Shown here: one piece after another, positions 50,294-59,676 of the stretch
How the letters are laid out: each line of letters opens with the position of its first letter
Position numbering within the stretch: position 1 is the stretch's first letter
Source of the DNA: Terriglobales bacterium
GTDB lineage: Bacteria > Acidobacteriota > Terriglobia > Bryobacterales > Bryobacteraceae
Assembly (NCBI GenBank): GCA_021372245.1
Contig: JAJFUV010000174.1
Location: forward strand, 62,001-126,000
Length of the DNA: 64,000 bases
Direction of reading: 5' to 3'
Position numbers and translations under genes: made by a program
The notes under the pieces: generated by a model
The model's input: the letters and a program-made list of their open reading frames with translations, nothing else
The model's database searches: none
What the model was told of the DNA's origin: nothing

Positions 50294-50767
50294 TTAGCGG
50301 CGCTGCCGGGCCGGCGTGGCTGCAGCGCCGCCGATGGGGCGTGCCACGGACGATCCACCAGCACAGGTGTAGTTTGCCGGAACGGGGTTGGAAAGCACCA
50401 CGGGCCCGCGCTTTCCACCCTCCCCTTCCATCGCCGCTTCAAGCCGGAACTCCCCTTTGATGTCCTGCTTGATGGTCACACCCTTTCCGAGCCCGCCCCC
50501 TTTGCTGAGCACAGGCATGGTGCCGTCCTTCCCCATGTCGAAGCTGACCCCATCCGGACCCTGAAAGTTGTACCACACCGTTCCTCTTCCGTTGGTCACG
50601 ACGGTAGCGTTGAGCGAGAGCTTGCAGTTGGACGAATCATCGACTTCAACCGAGAGCTTGACCGCAGTCACGCGTGCGTCTTCCGCCGTCAAAAGCGACG
50701 GTGCGATCAAGGCACAGAGTCCGAGGACAGTCATAACTTTCACTTGAGAATAGGGGTGTTTCAGCAT
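50294..50767 (-). CDS. Exported protein of unknown function
   Basis: This 157-residue protein has a signal peptide (MTVLGLCALIAPSLLTAE). A single beta-rich domain follows (RVTAVKLSVEVDDSSNCKLSLNATVVTNGRGTVWYNFQGPDGVSFD, KGEFRLEAAMEGEGGKRGPVVLSNPVPANYTC). Two Cys residues (in SNCKLS and NYTCAGG) could form a disulfide. The frame is open about 360 bases upstream of the ATG at 50767, but only from that ATG does a GAGGAG ribosome-binding site and signal peptide appear. It is convergent with the GH106 gene. Family not recognised. Confidence 0.6.
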   Translation of the reverse strand: MLKHPYSQVKVMTVLGLCALIAPSLLTAEDARVTAVKLSVEVDDSSNCKLSLNATVVTNGRGTVWYNFQGPDGVSFDMGKDGTMPVLSKGGGLGKGVTIKQDIKGEFRLEAAMEGEGGKRGPVVLSNPVPANYTCAGGSSVARPIGGAAATPARQRR

Positions 50768-51187
50768 GAGTCTCCTCTTGATAGGCAAGTTGTAGTGAAC
50801 GCAGGTTGGTGTTGCACGCCGGAACATGAATTCTACATCGAGGAAGGTTGTTGCACCAACTGCGCTCCGTCCGTCGGCCGCTTGGAACAACCTGGCTGGG
50901 TTGTCGCCGTCCCGCGGAACACGTATTGCGAGCCGAAGCCGGCGGCGCACAAGTATTGGTCTGGTTACGAGCCAACCGCTACATTGCGTGAGCGGCGCTG
51001 GATGTGCACTCGCAAGGAGTGGCGCCAAGTGTTCTTGTGGATTGTCGATTGCCACCTGATCTCTAGCTGGGCGACAGACGATACGTCCGGAACCGGCGTA
51101 TGCCGCTCTTACGAGTCTGGTATTAACCAAGTTGACGCGTAGAGGACTCTATGGTGCCAAACTCAACAGCAGTACACTGAGAGGCAA
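50768..51187. other. 420-bp region upstream of the TIR-like gene
   Basis: Composition shifts to lower GC here. Overlapping open frames exist on both strands but none has a good ribosome-binding site or a recognisable product. It likely holds the promoters of the flanking divergent genes at 50767 and 51188 and marks the edge of an accessory insertion. Confidence 0.4.
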
Positions 51188-51919
51188 ATGTCTGATCGCT
51201 TGATTTTCGTAAGCTGCGGGCAGCGCACGCCGGGGGAGAAACAACTCGGACTCGGAGTGAAGGCCGCGATCGATTCACACGAAGGCTTCAGTGCCTATTT
51301 TGCCGATGCGGTTCAGAGCCTCACCACTTTGGGCAACCATGTTTTCGACGCTCTCCGGCGTTGCACCGGCGCAGTCGCTTTTCTGCACTCACGTGGCAAC
51401 GGGAGCTCTTCAATGTGGATCAACCAGGAACTCGCCGTGCTGGCATACCGGCAGTTCTTCGAATCGGCGGAGATCCCAATCCTGGTTTTCAAGGAGGATT
51501 CTGTCAGGCTCGAAGGTGCTATGAGCGCATTTATCGTGAATGCGAAGCCCTTGATCGACGAAGAGGCAGTTATCGCAGAAGTGTCTACTTGGCTAACAGA
51601 TAAGGCCGCTAAGGGCCGCAGTGACGAACACATGGTGTTTGCCCAGAAGTGGGCGCTATTACAGGCTGTAGATCGCACGGTCCTGAAGGCGCTGATTGAG
51701 GAGGGAGGGTACAGCGTTAAGGAAACAAGCATTCGGCGCAGGCTAATCGAATCCCATGGCCTAGAAAGATACGAAGCATCCAATGCCTTGCGGACGCGGC
51801 GCCTAGCCTTAAGCCAAGCGAACCTGATCCAACTCCGCCGCAATAGCCACGACGGGGATGAGATCAGCCTCCATCCTGCTTGGGAGTGGAACGTCCGGCA
51901 CGAGATCAGCAAAGCGTAA
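51188..51919 (+). CDS. TIR-like domain protein with C-terminal winged-helix-like region
   Basis: This 243-residue protein starts RLIFVSCGQRTPGEKQLG, the first strand and loop of a TIR-like fold. The helix C-type motif SSMWINQELAVLAYRQF follows; its Trp77 and Glu81 occupy the places of the SxWcxxEL motif whose Glu is catalytic in TIR NADases. EIPILVFKEDS gives a further core strand. The last 90 residues (DRTVLKALIEEGGYSVKETSIRRRLIESHG, SNALRTRRLALSQANLIQLRR) look like a winged helix. No signal peptide or membrane helix. A small AT-rich-context gene among GC-rich neighbours; a role in immunity or NAD-linked signalling is inference. Confidence 0.6.
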   Translation: MSDRLIFVSCGQRTPGEKQLGLGVKAAIDSHEGFSAYFADAVQSLTTLGNHVFDALRRCTGAVAFLHSRGNGSSSMWINQELAVLAYRQFFESAEIPILVFKEDSVRLEGAMSAFIVNAKPLIDEEAVIAEVSTWLTDKAAKGRSDEHMVFAQKWALLQAVDRTVLKALIEEGGYSVKETSIRRRLIESHGLERYEASNALRTRRLALSQANLIQLRRNSHDGDEISLHPAWEWNVRHEISKA

Positions 51920-52255
51920 GTTGCGGTAGCAAGCATGCGATGTAGTTTATTGAATATGGCGTGGATCGCCAGAACGGCCCGCCCGCTAGACTGCAGAGAA
52001 AATGGGCGCCCATCGCGAAATCGGTGCCGACAACTTCGCAGGAAGCAAGTGCCGACATTTTCAAATTGCGGTTATTTGGCCGCGTAGTCGCCATCCCGAC
52101 CTTGGGGTGCAGAGCCTTCGAAGGCGACGTTCATACTGATGCAGTGAGCGTTCGGCGGACAATCGATGTTGAATGGACGTGAAGGGAATTATCCTGCAAA
52201 GGCCCGTTTCAGCAACCACCATTCATCCTCTTCCCCACGGTGTGATACTACGGGC
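51920..52255. other. 336-bp gap between the TIR-like and HEPN-like genes
   Basis: No convincing gene. A 73-codon frame at 51961-52182 lacks a ribosome-binding site and a recognisable product. The gap shows that the two flanking genes are not tightly coupled; the second gene may have its own promoter here. No strong promoter or hairpin is visible. Confidence 0.4.
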
Positions 52256-52798
52256 ATGCCATTGCCCTTCTGGCCCCCTACCGACGTCCTCGTCGCATTG
52301 GGCAAGTTCACGCTGAGTTTCGCCGAGCTAGAGCACTGGGTCAACATGGGAATCATCGAAGCCGAGTCAATCACTACGGAAGAGGAGCGGTCAGATGTCG
52401 CTTGGCAATCATTCAACAGGCGGGCCGAGCGGCTAGAGAAGTCGTTCAAACAGGTGGAGGAAACAGGCATCGTGACATTTCGCCCGTTTCTGCCCACGGC
52501 TTTGGACCTCACTACATTGGCTCGCCAGCGAAACGACCTACTACACGGTTCACCATGGACACTGTTTCAATACGATCCCCCCACCAGTAGGATTGATCCA
52601 GGGGAAGCGGGTTCCGCCAAAATCGTCCACGTGAGTCACAATATAGCCACCGGCGTGCATGGCTCTATCGATGTGGTGACGCTCGATGGGCTTTCGAAGA
52701 AGGCGGCAGATTATGCGGTACGGATTACATTTATGACCGCCGACCTTGCCACAGCCAAGAAGGCCGCGGGGCAGCAGCCGCTGATATTTAGGGCGTGA
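52256..52798 (+). CDS. HEPN-like small protein
   Basis: This 180-residue all-helical N-terminal protein has ALGKFTLSFAELEHWVNMGIIEAESI and then LARQRNDLLHG, in which R92-N-D-L-L-H97 is the R-x4-H motif of HEPN RNases. The C-terminal third is short strands and helix (KIVHVSHNIATGVHGSIDVVTLD). HEPN proteins often serve as toxin RNases or as parts of defence systems, but RNxxxH helical bundles without nuclease activity also exist. The start at 52256 begins MPLPFWPPTDVLVALG; upstream residues in frame are not conserved-looking. Encoded 337 bases after the TIR-like gene on the same strand. Confidence 0.5.
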   Translation: MPLPFWPPTDVLVALGKFTLSFAELEHWVNMGIIEAESITTEEERSDVAWQSFNRRAERLEKSFKQVEETGIVTFRPFLPTALDLTTLARQRNDLLHGSPWTLFQYDPPTSRIDPGEAGSAKIVHVSHNIATGVHGSIDVVTLDGLSKKAADYAVRITFMTADLATAKKAAGQQPLIFRA

Positions 52799-52983
52799 AG
52801 ACGAGACCGTACTGAGAGTGTTTGCTGATCAAACGACATCGTCGAAATGCCGCCACTACACAGAAGTTCCGCCAACAGCTCTTCGCGTACGTGGCTGTTT
52901 GACTGCCAAGAGGTCTGCCACAGTGACGGGGCAGAAGCAGAGATGCAACAAACAGGTAAATCGGGTATTTCGCCGAATTGTGT

Positions 52984-53634
52984 CTAACGGCTGCGTCGTG
53001 TGGCCAGCCAACCGAGCCACTTGTCCAGACCCGCGCCGGTGGTGGAGGAGACTTCCAGAATCTCCATGGCCGGATGTACTTTGCGCGCGTTTTCGCGGGC
53101 GGCGGCGGCATCGAACGGTACGTACGGCAACAGGTCCATCTTCGTCAGTAGCATCAGTTCCGCGCGGTGGAAGATGCCCGGGTACTTGAGCGGCTTGTCA
53201 TCGCCTTCCGTAACGCTGAGCAGGACGATCTTGGCCTCTTCGCCCAGGTCGTAGGAAGTGGGGCAGACCAGGTTGCCGACGTTCTCGATGATCAGCATGT
53301 CCAGGTTCGCGAGGTCCCAATCTTCAAGCGATTTCTCGATCATGCGGGCGTCCAGATGGCAGGCGCCTCCGGTGGTGATCTGCTTCACAGGAAAACCGAA
53401 GCGCGCCAGACGGCGGGCGTCGTTGTCGGTCTGTATGTCACCGGTAAGCACGGCCACCTTCGTCCCGGGCGCAAAGCTCTCCAGCGTGCGCTCCAACAGC
53501 GTGGTCTTGCCCGAACCGGGCGAGCTGATCAGGTTCACGACGAGCACACCGTTCTGGCGGTAGCGCTCGCGCAGATCGGCCGCGATGCGGTCGTTCTCAC
53601 TCAGGACTTTTTTCTCCACAGTCACGCGGCTCAT
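52984..53634 (-). CDS. hypB: Hydrogenase nickel incorporation GTPase HypB
   Basis: This 216-residue GTPase has P-loop LISSPGSGKTTLLE, switch VAVLTGDIQTDNDARRL, the metal-binding GACHLDARM, DMLIIENVGNLVCP and the TKMD guanine-specificity loop (LLTKMDLLPY). HypB dimers deliver nickel to [NiFe] hydrogenase large subunits with HypA. The N-terminal His-rich store and the CxxCGC motif of E. coli HypB are absent, as in the small type. Last gene of the operon; start overlaps the hypA stop by 4 bases. Confidence 0.95.
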   Translation of the reverse strand: MSRVTVEKKVLSENDRIAADLRERYRQNGVLVVNLISSPGSGKTTLLERTLESFAPGTKVAVLTGDIQTDNDARRLARFGFPVKQITTGGACHLDARMIEKSLEDWDLANLDMLIIENVGNLVCPTSYDLGEEAKIVLLSVTEGDDKPLKYPGIFHRAELMLLTKMDLLPYVPFDAAAARENARKVHPAMEILEVSSTTGAGLDKWLGWLATRRSR

Positions 53635-53978
53635 GGTTCTTCAATCTCCAAAGATACGATTTCCAATTCGTCTCCGCCCGCGAATTGCGTGTCGGTGGAA
53701 GCGCATTGCGGGCACACCAGGTTGTAATCCACGACCTCGAACACTTTCTCGCAGGCCTGGCAGCGGCGTGTGTGCGGGCGCCATTCGATGCAGAGTTCGA
53801 GCGGCTCCAGGTCGCTTCCCTTCACCAGCGAGTCGAAGCAAAACTGCAACGAATCCTTATCCACGGCCGACAACTCCCCCACGCGCAATTCGACTTTCAC
53901 CGCGTGGGCACCGTCGCGGCGCGCCATCTCGGCCTGCACGGTTTCGAGGATGTTCGTGGCTAGCCCAAGTTCGTGCAT
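53631..53978 (-). CDS. hypA: Hydrogenase maturation nickel metallochaperone HypA
   Basis: This 115-residue protein has the N-terminal nickel site MHE, the helix LATNILETVQAEM, VGELSAVDKDSLQFCFDSL, and the zinc loop with two CxxC pairs (CQACEKVFEV, LVCPQCAS). Works with HypB in nickel insertion. Its ATG overlaps the hypE stop by one base. Confidence 0.95.
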   Translation of the reverse strand: MHELGLATNILETVQAEMARRDGAHAVKVELRVGELSAVDKDSLQFCFDSLVKGSDLEPLELCIEWRPHTRRCQACEKVFEVVDYNLVCPQCASTDTQFAGGDELEIVSLEIEEP

Positions 53979-55066
53979 CAGCAGATCCTCGGAAGTTGCC
54001 CGCCGCTGAGCATGTCCACTACGCGCGTGGTGCCGAAAGCGGTGCGCAAGGCCACCATGCCGGGGTGCGCTTCCGTCACGGTGCCGATCAGGGCCGCTTG
54101 CGCCCCCAGCGGATGCTTTCGCATGGCATCGAGCACGGTATCGGCCGCCTCGGGCGCCACGATCGCCACCAGCTTCCCTTCGTTCGCCACATAAAGCGGA
54201 TCCAGCCCCAGCATCTCGCAGGCGCCACGCACTTCCTCCCGGATCGGGATGGCGTCTTCTTCGAGCATCATGCCGACCTTCGAGGAGGCCGCGATCTCGT
54301 TGAGAGTGCTCGACAGGCCGCCGCGCGTGGGATCGCGCAGCGCACGGATGGCGGTGCTGGCTTCCAACATCGCGGCCACCAGCGTGTGCAGCGCGGCGCT
54401 GTCGCTTTGGAGCGGGGTCTCGAATTCCAGGCCCTCGCGCTCGGCCATGATGGCGATACCGTGGTCGCCTACGGTTCCGCTCAGCAGGATACGATCGCCT
54501 GGGCGCGCCTGATCGGCCGACAGGCGCAGGCCCTCGCGAACCAGACCCACGCCGCTCGTATTGATGAACAGCCCATCGCCCTTGCCCCGCTCGACTACTT
54601 TCGTGTCGCCGGTCACCACCTGCACGCCGGCCTCGCGCGCCGCACGCGCCATGGATTCCACTACGCGGCGCAGCGTCTCGATAGGCAGCCCTTCCTCAAT
54701 CACATAAGCGGCGCTTAAAAAGAGCGGAATGGCGCCGCCCATGGCCAGGTCGTTGATAGTGCCGTGCACGGCGAGCGAGCCGATGTCGCCGCCCCGGAAA
54801 ATGAGCGGCTTCACAACGAATGAATCCGTGGTGAAAGCCAGGCGGGTACCGTTCACTTCCACGATGGCCTGGTCGTCGAGCTTTTCGAGTACCGGATTGC
54901 GAAGCGCCGGCATAAACACGTCGCGCATCAACTCTGCCGAAAGCTTCCCACCGCTGCCGTGACCGAGCAGCACTTCGGCGCAGGTGGTTATCGGCGCGGG
55001 GCACGAGAACGTGGGTGCGGCGCTATCGTTTTCTTTCACCAGCAGTGTCTCCTTCAGGTACTCCAA
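53978..55066 (-). CDS. hypE: Carbamoyl-dehydratase HypE
   Basis: This 362-residue PurM-like protein has [79 protein letters not shown] and the invariant C-terminus PRIC, whose Cys carries the thiocarbamate/thiocyanate that becomes the cyanide ligand of the hydrogenase iron. The start at 55066 lies 44 bases inside the end of hypD, so the two are translationally coupled. Confidence 0.95.
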   Translation of the reverse strand: MEYLKETLLVKENDSAAPTFSCPAPITTCAEVLLGHGSGGKLSAELMRDVFMPALRNPVLEKLDDQAIVEVNGTRLAFTTDSFVVKPLIFRGGDIGSLAVHGTINDLAMGGAIPLFLSAAYVIEEGLPIETLRRVVESMARAAREAGVQVVTGDTKVVERGKGDGLFINTSGVGLVREGLRLSADQARPGDRILLSGTVGDHGIAIMAEREGLEFETPLQSDSAALHTLVAAMLEASTAIRALRDPTRGGLSSTLNEIAASSKVGMMLEEDAIPIREEVRGACEMLGLDPLYVANEGKLVAIVAPEAADTVLDAMRKHPLGAQAALIGTVTEAHPGMVALRTAFGTTRVVDMLSGGQLPRIC

Positions 55067-56150
55067 GCGGGCGGCGGTATTGATAGTAGGCCGCGCAAGC
55101 GCCCTCGGCGCTCACCATCGGCGCGCCCAACGGCTTTTCGGGAGTGCAGCGGATGCCGAAAGCGGGGCAGTCGATTGGCTTCTTCAGCCCCTGCAAGACC
55201 ATGGCGCTGATGCACTCGGGCGGCTCCTCCGCGGTGACTTCTTCGAGGCCGAAGATCTTATCCGCGTCGAAGTCCGCGTACTCCGGGCGTAGCCGCATGC
55301 CGCTCGCCGGGATGCTGCCCACGCCGCGCCATTTCCGGTCGCACACCTCGAAGACGCGCTCCATGAGTTTCTGCGCGGTGCGGTTCCCTTCGCGTGTCAC
55401 CGAGCGCGAGTACTCGTTCTCCACATCGGCGCGCCCCTGCTCGAGCTGCTTTACCAGCATCAGGATGGCGCGCAGCAGATCCAGCGGTTCGAATCCCGCG
55501 ACCACGATGGGCACATGATAATCGCGGGCAAGCTCTTCGTACTGCCAATAGCCCATGACGGCGCACACATGGCCGGGCGCGATGAAACCTTGCACACGAT
55601 TCCCGTTCGATCCGAGCAGCAGCCGGATGGCCGGCGGTACCAGCACGTGCGAGACGAGCATCGAGAAGTTCTTCAGGCCCTCGCGCCGGGCCTGGTAGAC
55701 CGCCATGGCGTTGGCCGGGGCCGTCGTTTCGAACCCGATGCCCAGGAAGACGACGCGGCGATTGGGATTGGCGCGCGCAATCTTCAGCGCTTCCATGGGC
55801 GTGTAGGCGATGCGCACGTCGGATCCCGAGGCTTTCACCCGCAGCAGGTCCGTGTCCGAGCCGGGCACGCGCAGCATGTCTCCATAGCTGACCAGCGTCA
55901 CATCCTTCATTGAAGCGATGTGAATGGCCTTGTTCACCGTTTCGAGCGGCGTCACGCAGACCGGGCAGCCGGGGCCGTGCACCATCTCGACACCCGCGGG
56001 CAGCAGTTCGTCGATGCCGTAACGCATGAGCGTGTGCGTCTGCCCGCCGCAAATCTCCATGAGCACCCAGGGTTTGGTCGTTACCCTTGCCAACTCGTCG
56101 ACTGCCGCGCGAGCGAGCTTCGAGTCCCGGTACTCGTCGATGTATTTCAT
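55023..56150 (-). CDS. hypD: Hydrogenase iron-ligand assembly protein HypD
   Basis: This 375-residue protein has [46 protein letters not shown] and the [4Fe-4S] part with [31 protein letters not shown]. HypD scaffolds the Fe(CN)2CO unit together with HypC. ATG 56150 chosen because MKYIDEYRD matches the usual HypD start. Upstream open frame runs into the divergent transporter promoter. hypC, normally beside it, is absent from the window. Confidence 0.95.
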   Translation of the reverse strand: MKYIDEYRDSKLARAAVDELARVTTKPWVLMEICGGQTHTLMRYGIDELLPAGVEMVHGPGCPVCVTPLETVNKAIHIASMKDVTLVSYGDMLRVPGSDTDLLRVKASGSDVRIAYTPMEALKIARANPNRRVVFLGIGFETTAPANAMAVYQARREGLKNFSMLVSHVLVPPAIRLLLGSNGNRVQGFIAPGHVCAVMGYWQYEELARDYHVPIVVAGFEPLDLLRAILMLVKQLEQGRADVENEYSRSVTREGNRTAQKLMERVFEVCDRKWRGVGSIPASGMRLRPEYADFDADKIFGLEEVTAEEPPECISAMVLQGLKKPIDCPAFGIRCTPEKPLGAPMVSAEGACAAYYQYRRPLGVPEGDTAGERKR

Positions 56151-56233
56151 GGCTGGCGGGCGGTCTTGCACCCCTCTACGATCTAACTTCAATTCTATCG
56201 TGCGGCGGGCGCCGTTTGTTACCATCGGCATTT

Positions 56234-58234
56234 ATGCCTGGTGTAAAGCCCGCTTCACCCGCCGAAGCAACCGTCAAGTCCGTCGCGCTCGGCATTTTCC
56301 TGGCATTTGTCTTCGGCGCCGCGAATGCCTACCTGGGGATGAAGGCCGGGCAGACCGTGGCGGCCACGATCCCGGCCGCGGTCATCGCCATGGCGCTGTT
56401 CCGCCTGCCGGCCTTCCGGGGCGGCGTGCTCGAACAGAACATCACGCGCACGGCGGCTTCGGTGGGAGAGGCGCTCATCGCCGGCGCCATCTACACCATC
56501 CCGTCGTTCGTGATGGTGGAGATAAACGGCGTGCGGCTGTGGCAGGACCTCGGCTCCCACTACTGGGAAGCGTCCATGGTGCTGGCCACCGGCGGATTGA
56601 TCGGCGTGCTGTTCATCGTCCTGCTGCGTCACCCGCTGTGCGTGGACGCCAAACTTCCCTGGCCCGAAAGCGTGGCGAGCGCGGAGATTGTGAAGGCCGG
56701 CGATAAAGCGGGGGAAGCCACGCGCTACATTTTCGGCGCCATGGGCCTGGGCGGGCTTATCCAGATTCTGAAGAGCGACAAAGGGCTCCTCATCTTCCGC
56801 GAGTACAGCGAGGGCTTCCTCGCCTTCCCACGCTCGGTGGTGCAGCATTTCGACTTCAGGAAGGAACCTCTGGCGAGCGTGGCGCACACGGGGGGCATCC
56901 CTTGGGCGACGCCGGCGCTTTCCCCCGCCCTGATCGGCGTGGGCTACATCGTGGGCCCACAACTGGCCTCCATCAACGTGAGCGGCGGCATCCTTGCCTG
57001 GTGGGTGCTGATCCCCCTGCTGTTGTTCTTCGACCCGGACCTAGCCACGCGCCTGGGCGCGGGTCAGAACGTGGGCTGGGACGTGGCCGCTTACACCGTC
57101 TGGTATAACGTGGTGCGTCCTATCGCGGTGGGGACCATGCTGGTGGGCGCATGTTACACGCTGATCAATATGCGGGGATCCATTGTCCGCAGCCTGCGAG
57201 GCGCCTGGCAAGCCTCCGCCGCGGCGGCGCACGAAGGCAAGCTGGTGGAACGCACGGAACGCGACATACCCGTGAAGTGGGTGATTGGCGGCATCGTAGC
57301 GCTGCTGGTGCCCATCACGGCTATTTACTACTACTTCACGAGAGGCTGGGTAGCCGCGCTGGCGGCGGCGATCCTGATGACGCTCACCGGCTTCCTGCTG
57401 TCGGCCGTGGGCGGTTACCTTGTGGGGTTGGTGGGAAGTTCGAACCAGCCGCTGAGCGGATTGACGCTTTCAGCCCTGGTCCTGAGCGCGCTGATCATGG
57501 TGGCTATCGGCGTGAAAGGTGCTTCGGGTGTGGCGGCGGTACTGGGAGTGGCAGCGGTGGTCGCGTGCGCATGTTCGGTCTCCGGATCGCTAATCCAGGA
57601 CCTGAAGGCCGGTCACCTTTTGGGCGGCACACCTTGGAAGATGCAGGTAGTGGAACTTGCCACCGTGACACTGCTGAGCTTCTTCCTGATGCTGCCGATC
57701 ATCGCTTTACACCAGGCCAATCTGGCCACGGGTGGTATCGGTGGGCGGGCGCTGCCGGCTCCGCAAGCGGGCCTGATGGCGCAACTGGCCAAGGGCATCG
57801 TGGGCGGCCAGATGGCGTGGGGTCTGCTCGCCATGGGCGCGGCGTTCGGCATCGCGCTGGTGTTGTGCGGTGCGCGTGCGCCCATGCTGATTGCCGTGGG
57901 AATGTACCTGCCGTTTGAAACCTCGTCTGCAATCTTCATTGGCGGGGTTATGAAGTGGATCGCGGATCGCGTATCGGCGCGCTATACCGATTCCGAAAAG
58001 GCGCGCGTCGAAGAGCGCGGTACCTTGCTCGCAAGCGGATTGATCGCGGGCGAAGCCATCGTGGGTATCCTGCTGGCGGTCACATTCCTGAGCGGGCTGT
58101 CCTCGGTTACCCGTCTGCTAGCGGGATCCGATGAGTTCAGTTTCTTCCCTGTCCTGGGCGGCTGGCTCTCGCTTGTCGCGTTTGCCGTCCTGGCGTACGT
58201 CCTGATTCGGGTTCCAACTCAAAGAGAAGCCTGA
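56234..58234 (+). CDS. OPT family oligopeptide transporter
   Basis: This 666-residue protein has about 15 membrane segments. Motifs of the prokaryotic OPT group are SVALGIFLAFVFGAANAYLGMKAGQTVAATIPAAVIA, GGVLEQNITRTAASVGEALIAGAIYTIPSF, LPWPESVASAEIVKAGD and GLIAGEAIVGILLAVTFLSG. Carries oligopeptides or metal chelates inward with protons. Divergent from hypD across an 83-bp gap. Its last 117 bases overlap the convergent gene at 58118. Confidence 0.88.
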   Translation: MPGVKPASPAEATVKSVALGIFLAFVFGAANAYLGMKAGQTVAATIPAAVIAMALFRLPAFRGGVLEQNITRTAASVGEALIAGAIYTIPSFVMVEINGVRLWQDLGSHYWEASMVLATGGLIGVLFIVLLRHPLCVDAKLPWPESVASAEIVKAGDKAGEATRYIFGAMGLGGLIQILKSDKGLLIFREYSEGFLAFPRSVVQHFDFRKEPLASVAHTGGIPWATPALSPALIGVGYIVGPQLASINVSGGILAWWVLIPLLLFFDPDLATRLGAGQNVGWDVAAYTVWYNVVRPIAVGTMLVGACYTLINMRGSIVRSLRGAWQASAAAAHEGKLVERTERDIPVKWVIGGIVALLVPITAIYYYFTRGWVAALAAAILMTLTGFLLSAVGGYLVGLVGSSNQPLSGLTLSALVLSALIMVAIGVKGASGVAAVLGVAAVVACACSVSGSLIQDLKAGHLLGGTPWKMQVVELATVTLLSFFLMLPIIALHQANLATGGIGGRALPAPQAGLMAQLAKGIVGGQMAWGLLAMGAAFGIALVLCGARAPMLIAVGMYLPFETSSAIFIGGVMKWIADRVSARYTDSEKARVEERGTLLASGLIAGEAIVGILLAVTFLSGLSSVTRLLAGSDEFSFFPVLGGWLSLVAFAVLAYVLIRVPTQREA

Positions 58235-59500
58235 GTCGCAGGCGTCGGGCGGGGCGGGACGCCAGACCACCCTGTACGGAGACTGGCCGGCGCCCACCTC
58301 CACAGCCTTGCGGGCGATTTCCTCGTTATACGGGAAACAGTGCACATACACCGGGCCTTTGCCTTCGGAAACCATCTCGATCAGCGCTTCGGTGGGCGCG
58401 GCCCGTTCTTCGTATTGCGCCCGCTTCTTGGTCCACAGGTAACCAAGGTTGTGCGCGAGGATGAGAAAAGCGACAGCATAGACGGCCCATCGGTAGTGGC
58501 TGCCCCGGAAATGTCGATAGAGGCACAGCAGCCCCTTGGCGACAACGAGCGACAGCCCGAGGCTGGCGAGGTATGTATGGCGGCTGGGCACCCGCGGCAT
58601 ATAACTCAGGAAACTGTAAGGGATGAGCGCGATGGCCATCCAGGCAAGTGCCGTTGCCAGCAGCCACTTGCGCCGCCCCGTCTTCCACAGCAAGGCCACT
58701 AGCAGGGCGATTCCGCCCCAGATCCACAACATCCGGCCATAGCTGTTCGGAAGGACGCGCAGGAAACTCAGGCCGGGTGAGAACGTACCGTCGCCGAAGA
58801 AGAAGTTGTCCTTACTGGAACCGAAGATCGTGCCGGCATAGATCAGCCCCAGGACCCCGAACGGGGCAAGCAGGCGCACCGAACGCCAGAAAGGCACTCG
58901 CTCAACGGCCAGCACGAGGGCCATCAGCGCCACCACGATCACGCCGGACTCCTTCGACAGCATCGCCAGTATGGACGCGAACAGCGCGGCGGCGTACCAG
59001 CCGGCACGCTTCTGGTTACCGCGCAGCCAGGCGAGCCAGAAGAGAATTGCCAACAGCGAAAAGAAGAAGACCAGCAGTTCCGGAAGAGCCGCGTACCACA
59101 TTACGGCTTCCTGGTGTCCTTCGTAGACGGCAAAGAAACCAGCCGCCACCGCCGACGCCCGCCAGCCCACGGCCCGCCAGCTTCCCAGCGCGAACACAAG
59201 CAGCGTATTCAACACATGCAGGAGAATGGAACTGCCGCTGAAGGCCATCGGATCGAGGCCGAACAACTGCTCGGTCCAATAGGTCAGGAAATGAGACGTG
59301 GCGCGGCAGCGATAGACCGGATCCCGCGCCAGATCATCCCAGCCGGAGACCGGCGCGAACTGCCGCGCCACGGCGATATGAACATAATCATCGCTTATAA
59401 ACGGCAGGAAGGCCGAAGGGAGATAAGTAAGAACAGCCAGTCCCGCCAACGCGGCCGATACCGTGACCGCGATCTTTGTCCTACGTTTTAGTCCGTGCAC
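58118..59500 (-). CDS. Polytopic membrane protein, GT-C-like
   Basis: This 460-residue protein has about ten membrane segments. The N-terminus AGLAVLTYLPSAFLPFISDDYVHIAVARQF has an SDD motif in the first loop, typical of GT-C (PMT/GT39-like) membrane glycosyltransferases. WYAALPELLVFFFSLLAILFW and PRVPSRHTYLASLGLSLVVAKGL follow. A 100-residue soluble tail contains the part overlapping the OPT gene. Family-level call only. Candidate role is transfer of sugars from a polyprenyl donor. Confidence 0.68.
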   Translation of the reverse strand: MHGLKRRTKIAVTVSAALAGLAVLTYLPSAFLPFISDDYVHIAVARQFAPVSGWDDLARDPVYRCRATSHFLTYWTEQLFGLDPMAFSGSSILLHVLNTLLVFALGSWRAVGWRASAVAAGFFAVYEGHQEAVMWYAALPELLVFFFSLLAILFWLAWLRGNQKRAGWYAAALFASILAMLSKESGVIVVALMALVLAVERVPFWRSVRLLAPFGVLGLIYAGTIFGSSKDNFFFGDGTFSPGLSFLRVLPNSYGRMLWIWGGIALLVALLWKTGRRKWLLATALAWMAIALIPYSFLSYMPRVPSRHTYLASLGLSLVVAKGLLCLYRHFRGSHYRWAVYAVAFLILAHNLGYLWTKKRAQYEERAAPTEALIEMVSEGKGPVYVHCFPYNEEIARKAVEVGAGQSPYRVVWRPAPPDACDSGFSLSWNPNQDVRQDGKRDKREPAAQDREETELIGSR

Positions 59501-59676
59501 ACTCCACCACTGCAGCTCATTGACAGAGCTTCACCCAACATGCAGCCGGAGGAGGAAATCCCCGTTAGATCGCCTCACCCAAATGCCGGCCCACATTCCT
59601 TACACAAGCTGGATAGTATATACCGGCAGATGGGGAGATGCACATCCCCTAAACACAGTAGATTTGAATAGCGGCG

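Noticed and set aside
50744..51142. 132-codon plus-strand frame
   Set aside because: No ribosome-binding site, overlaps the start of the divergent exported-protein gene, Cys/Trp/Arg-rich composition without pattern.
59620..59650. Possible terminator hairpin GGGGA/TCCCC
   Set aside because: Only a 5-bp stem with no T-run on either strand.
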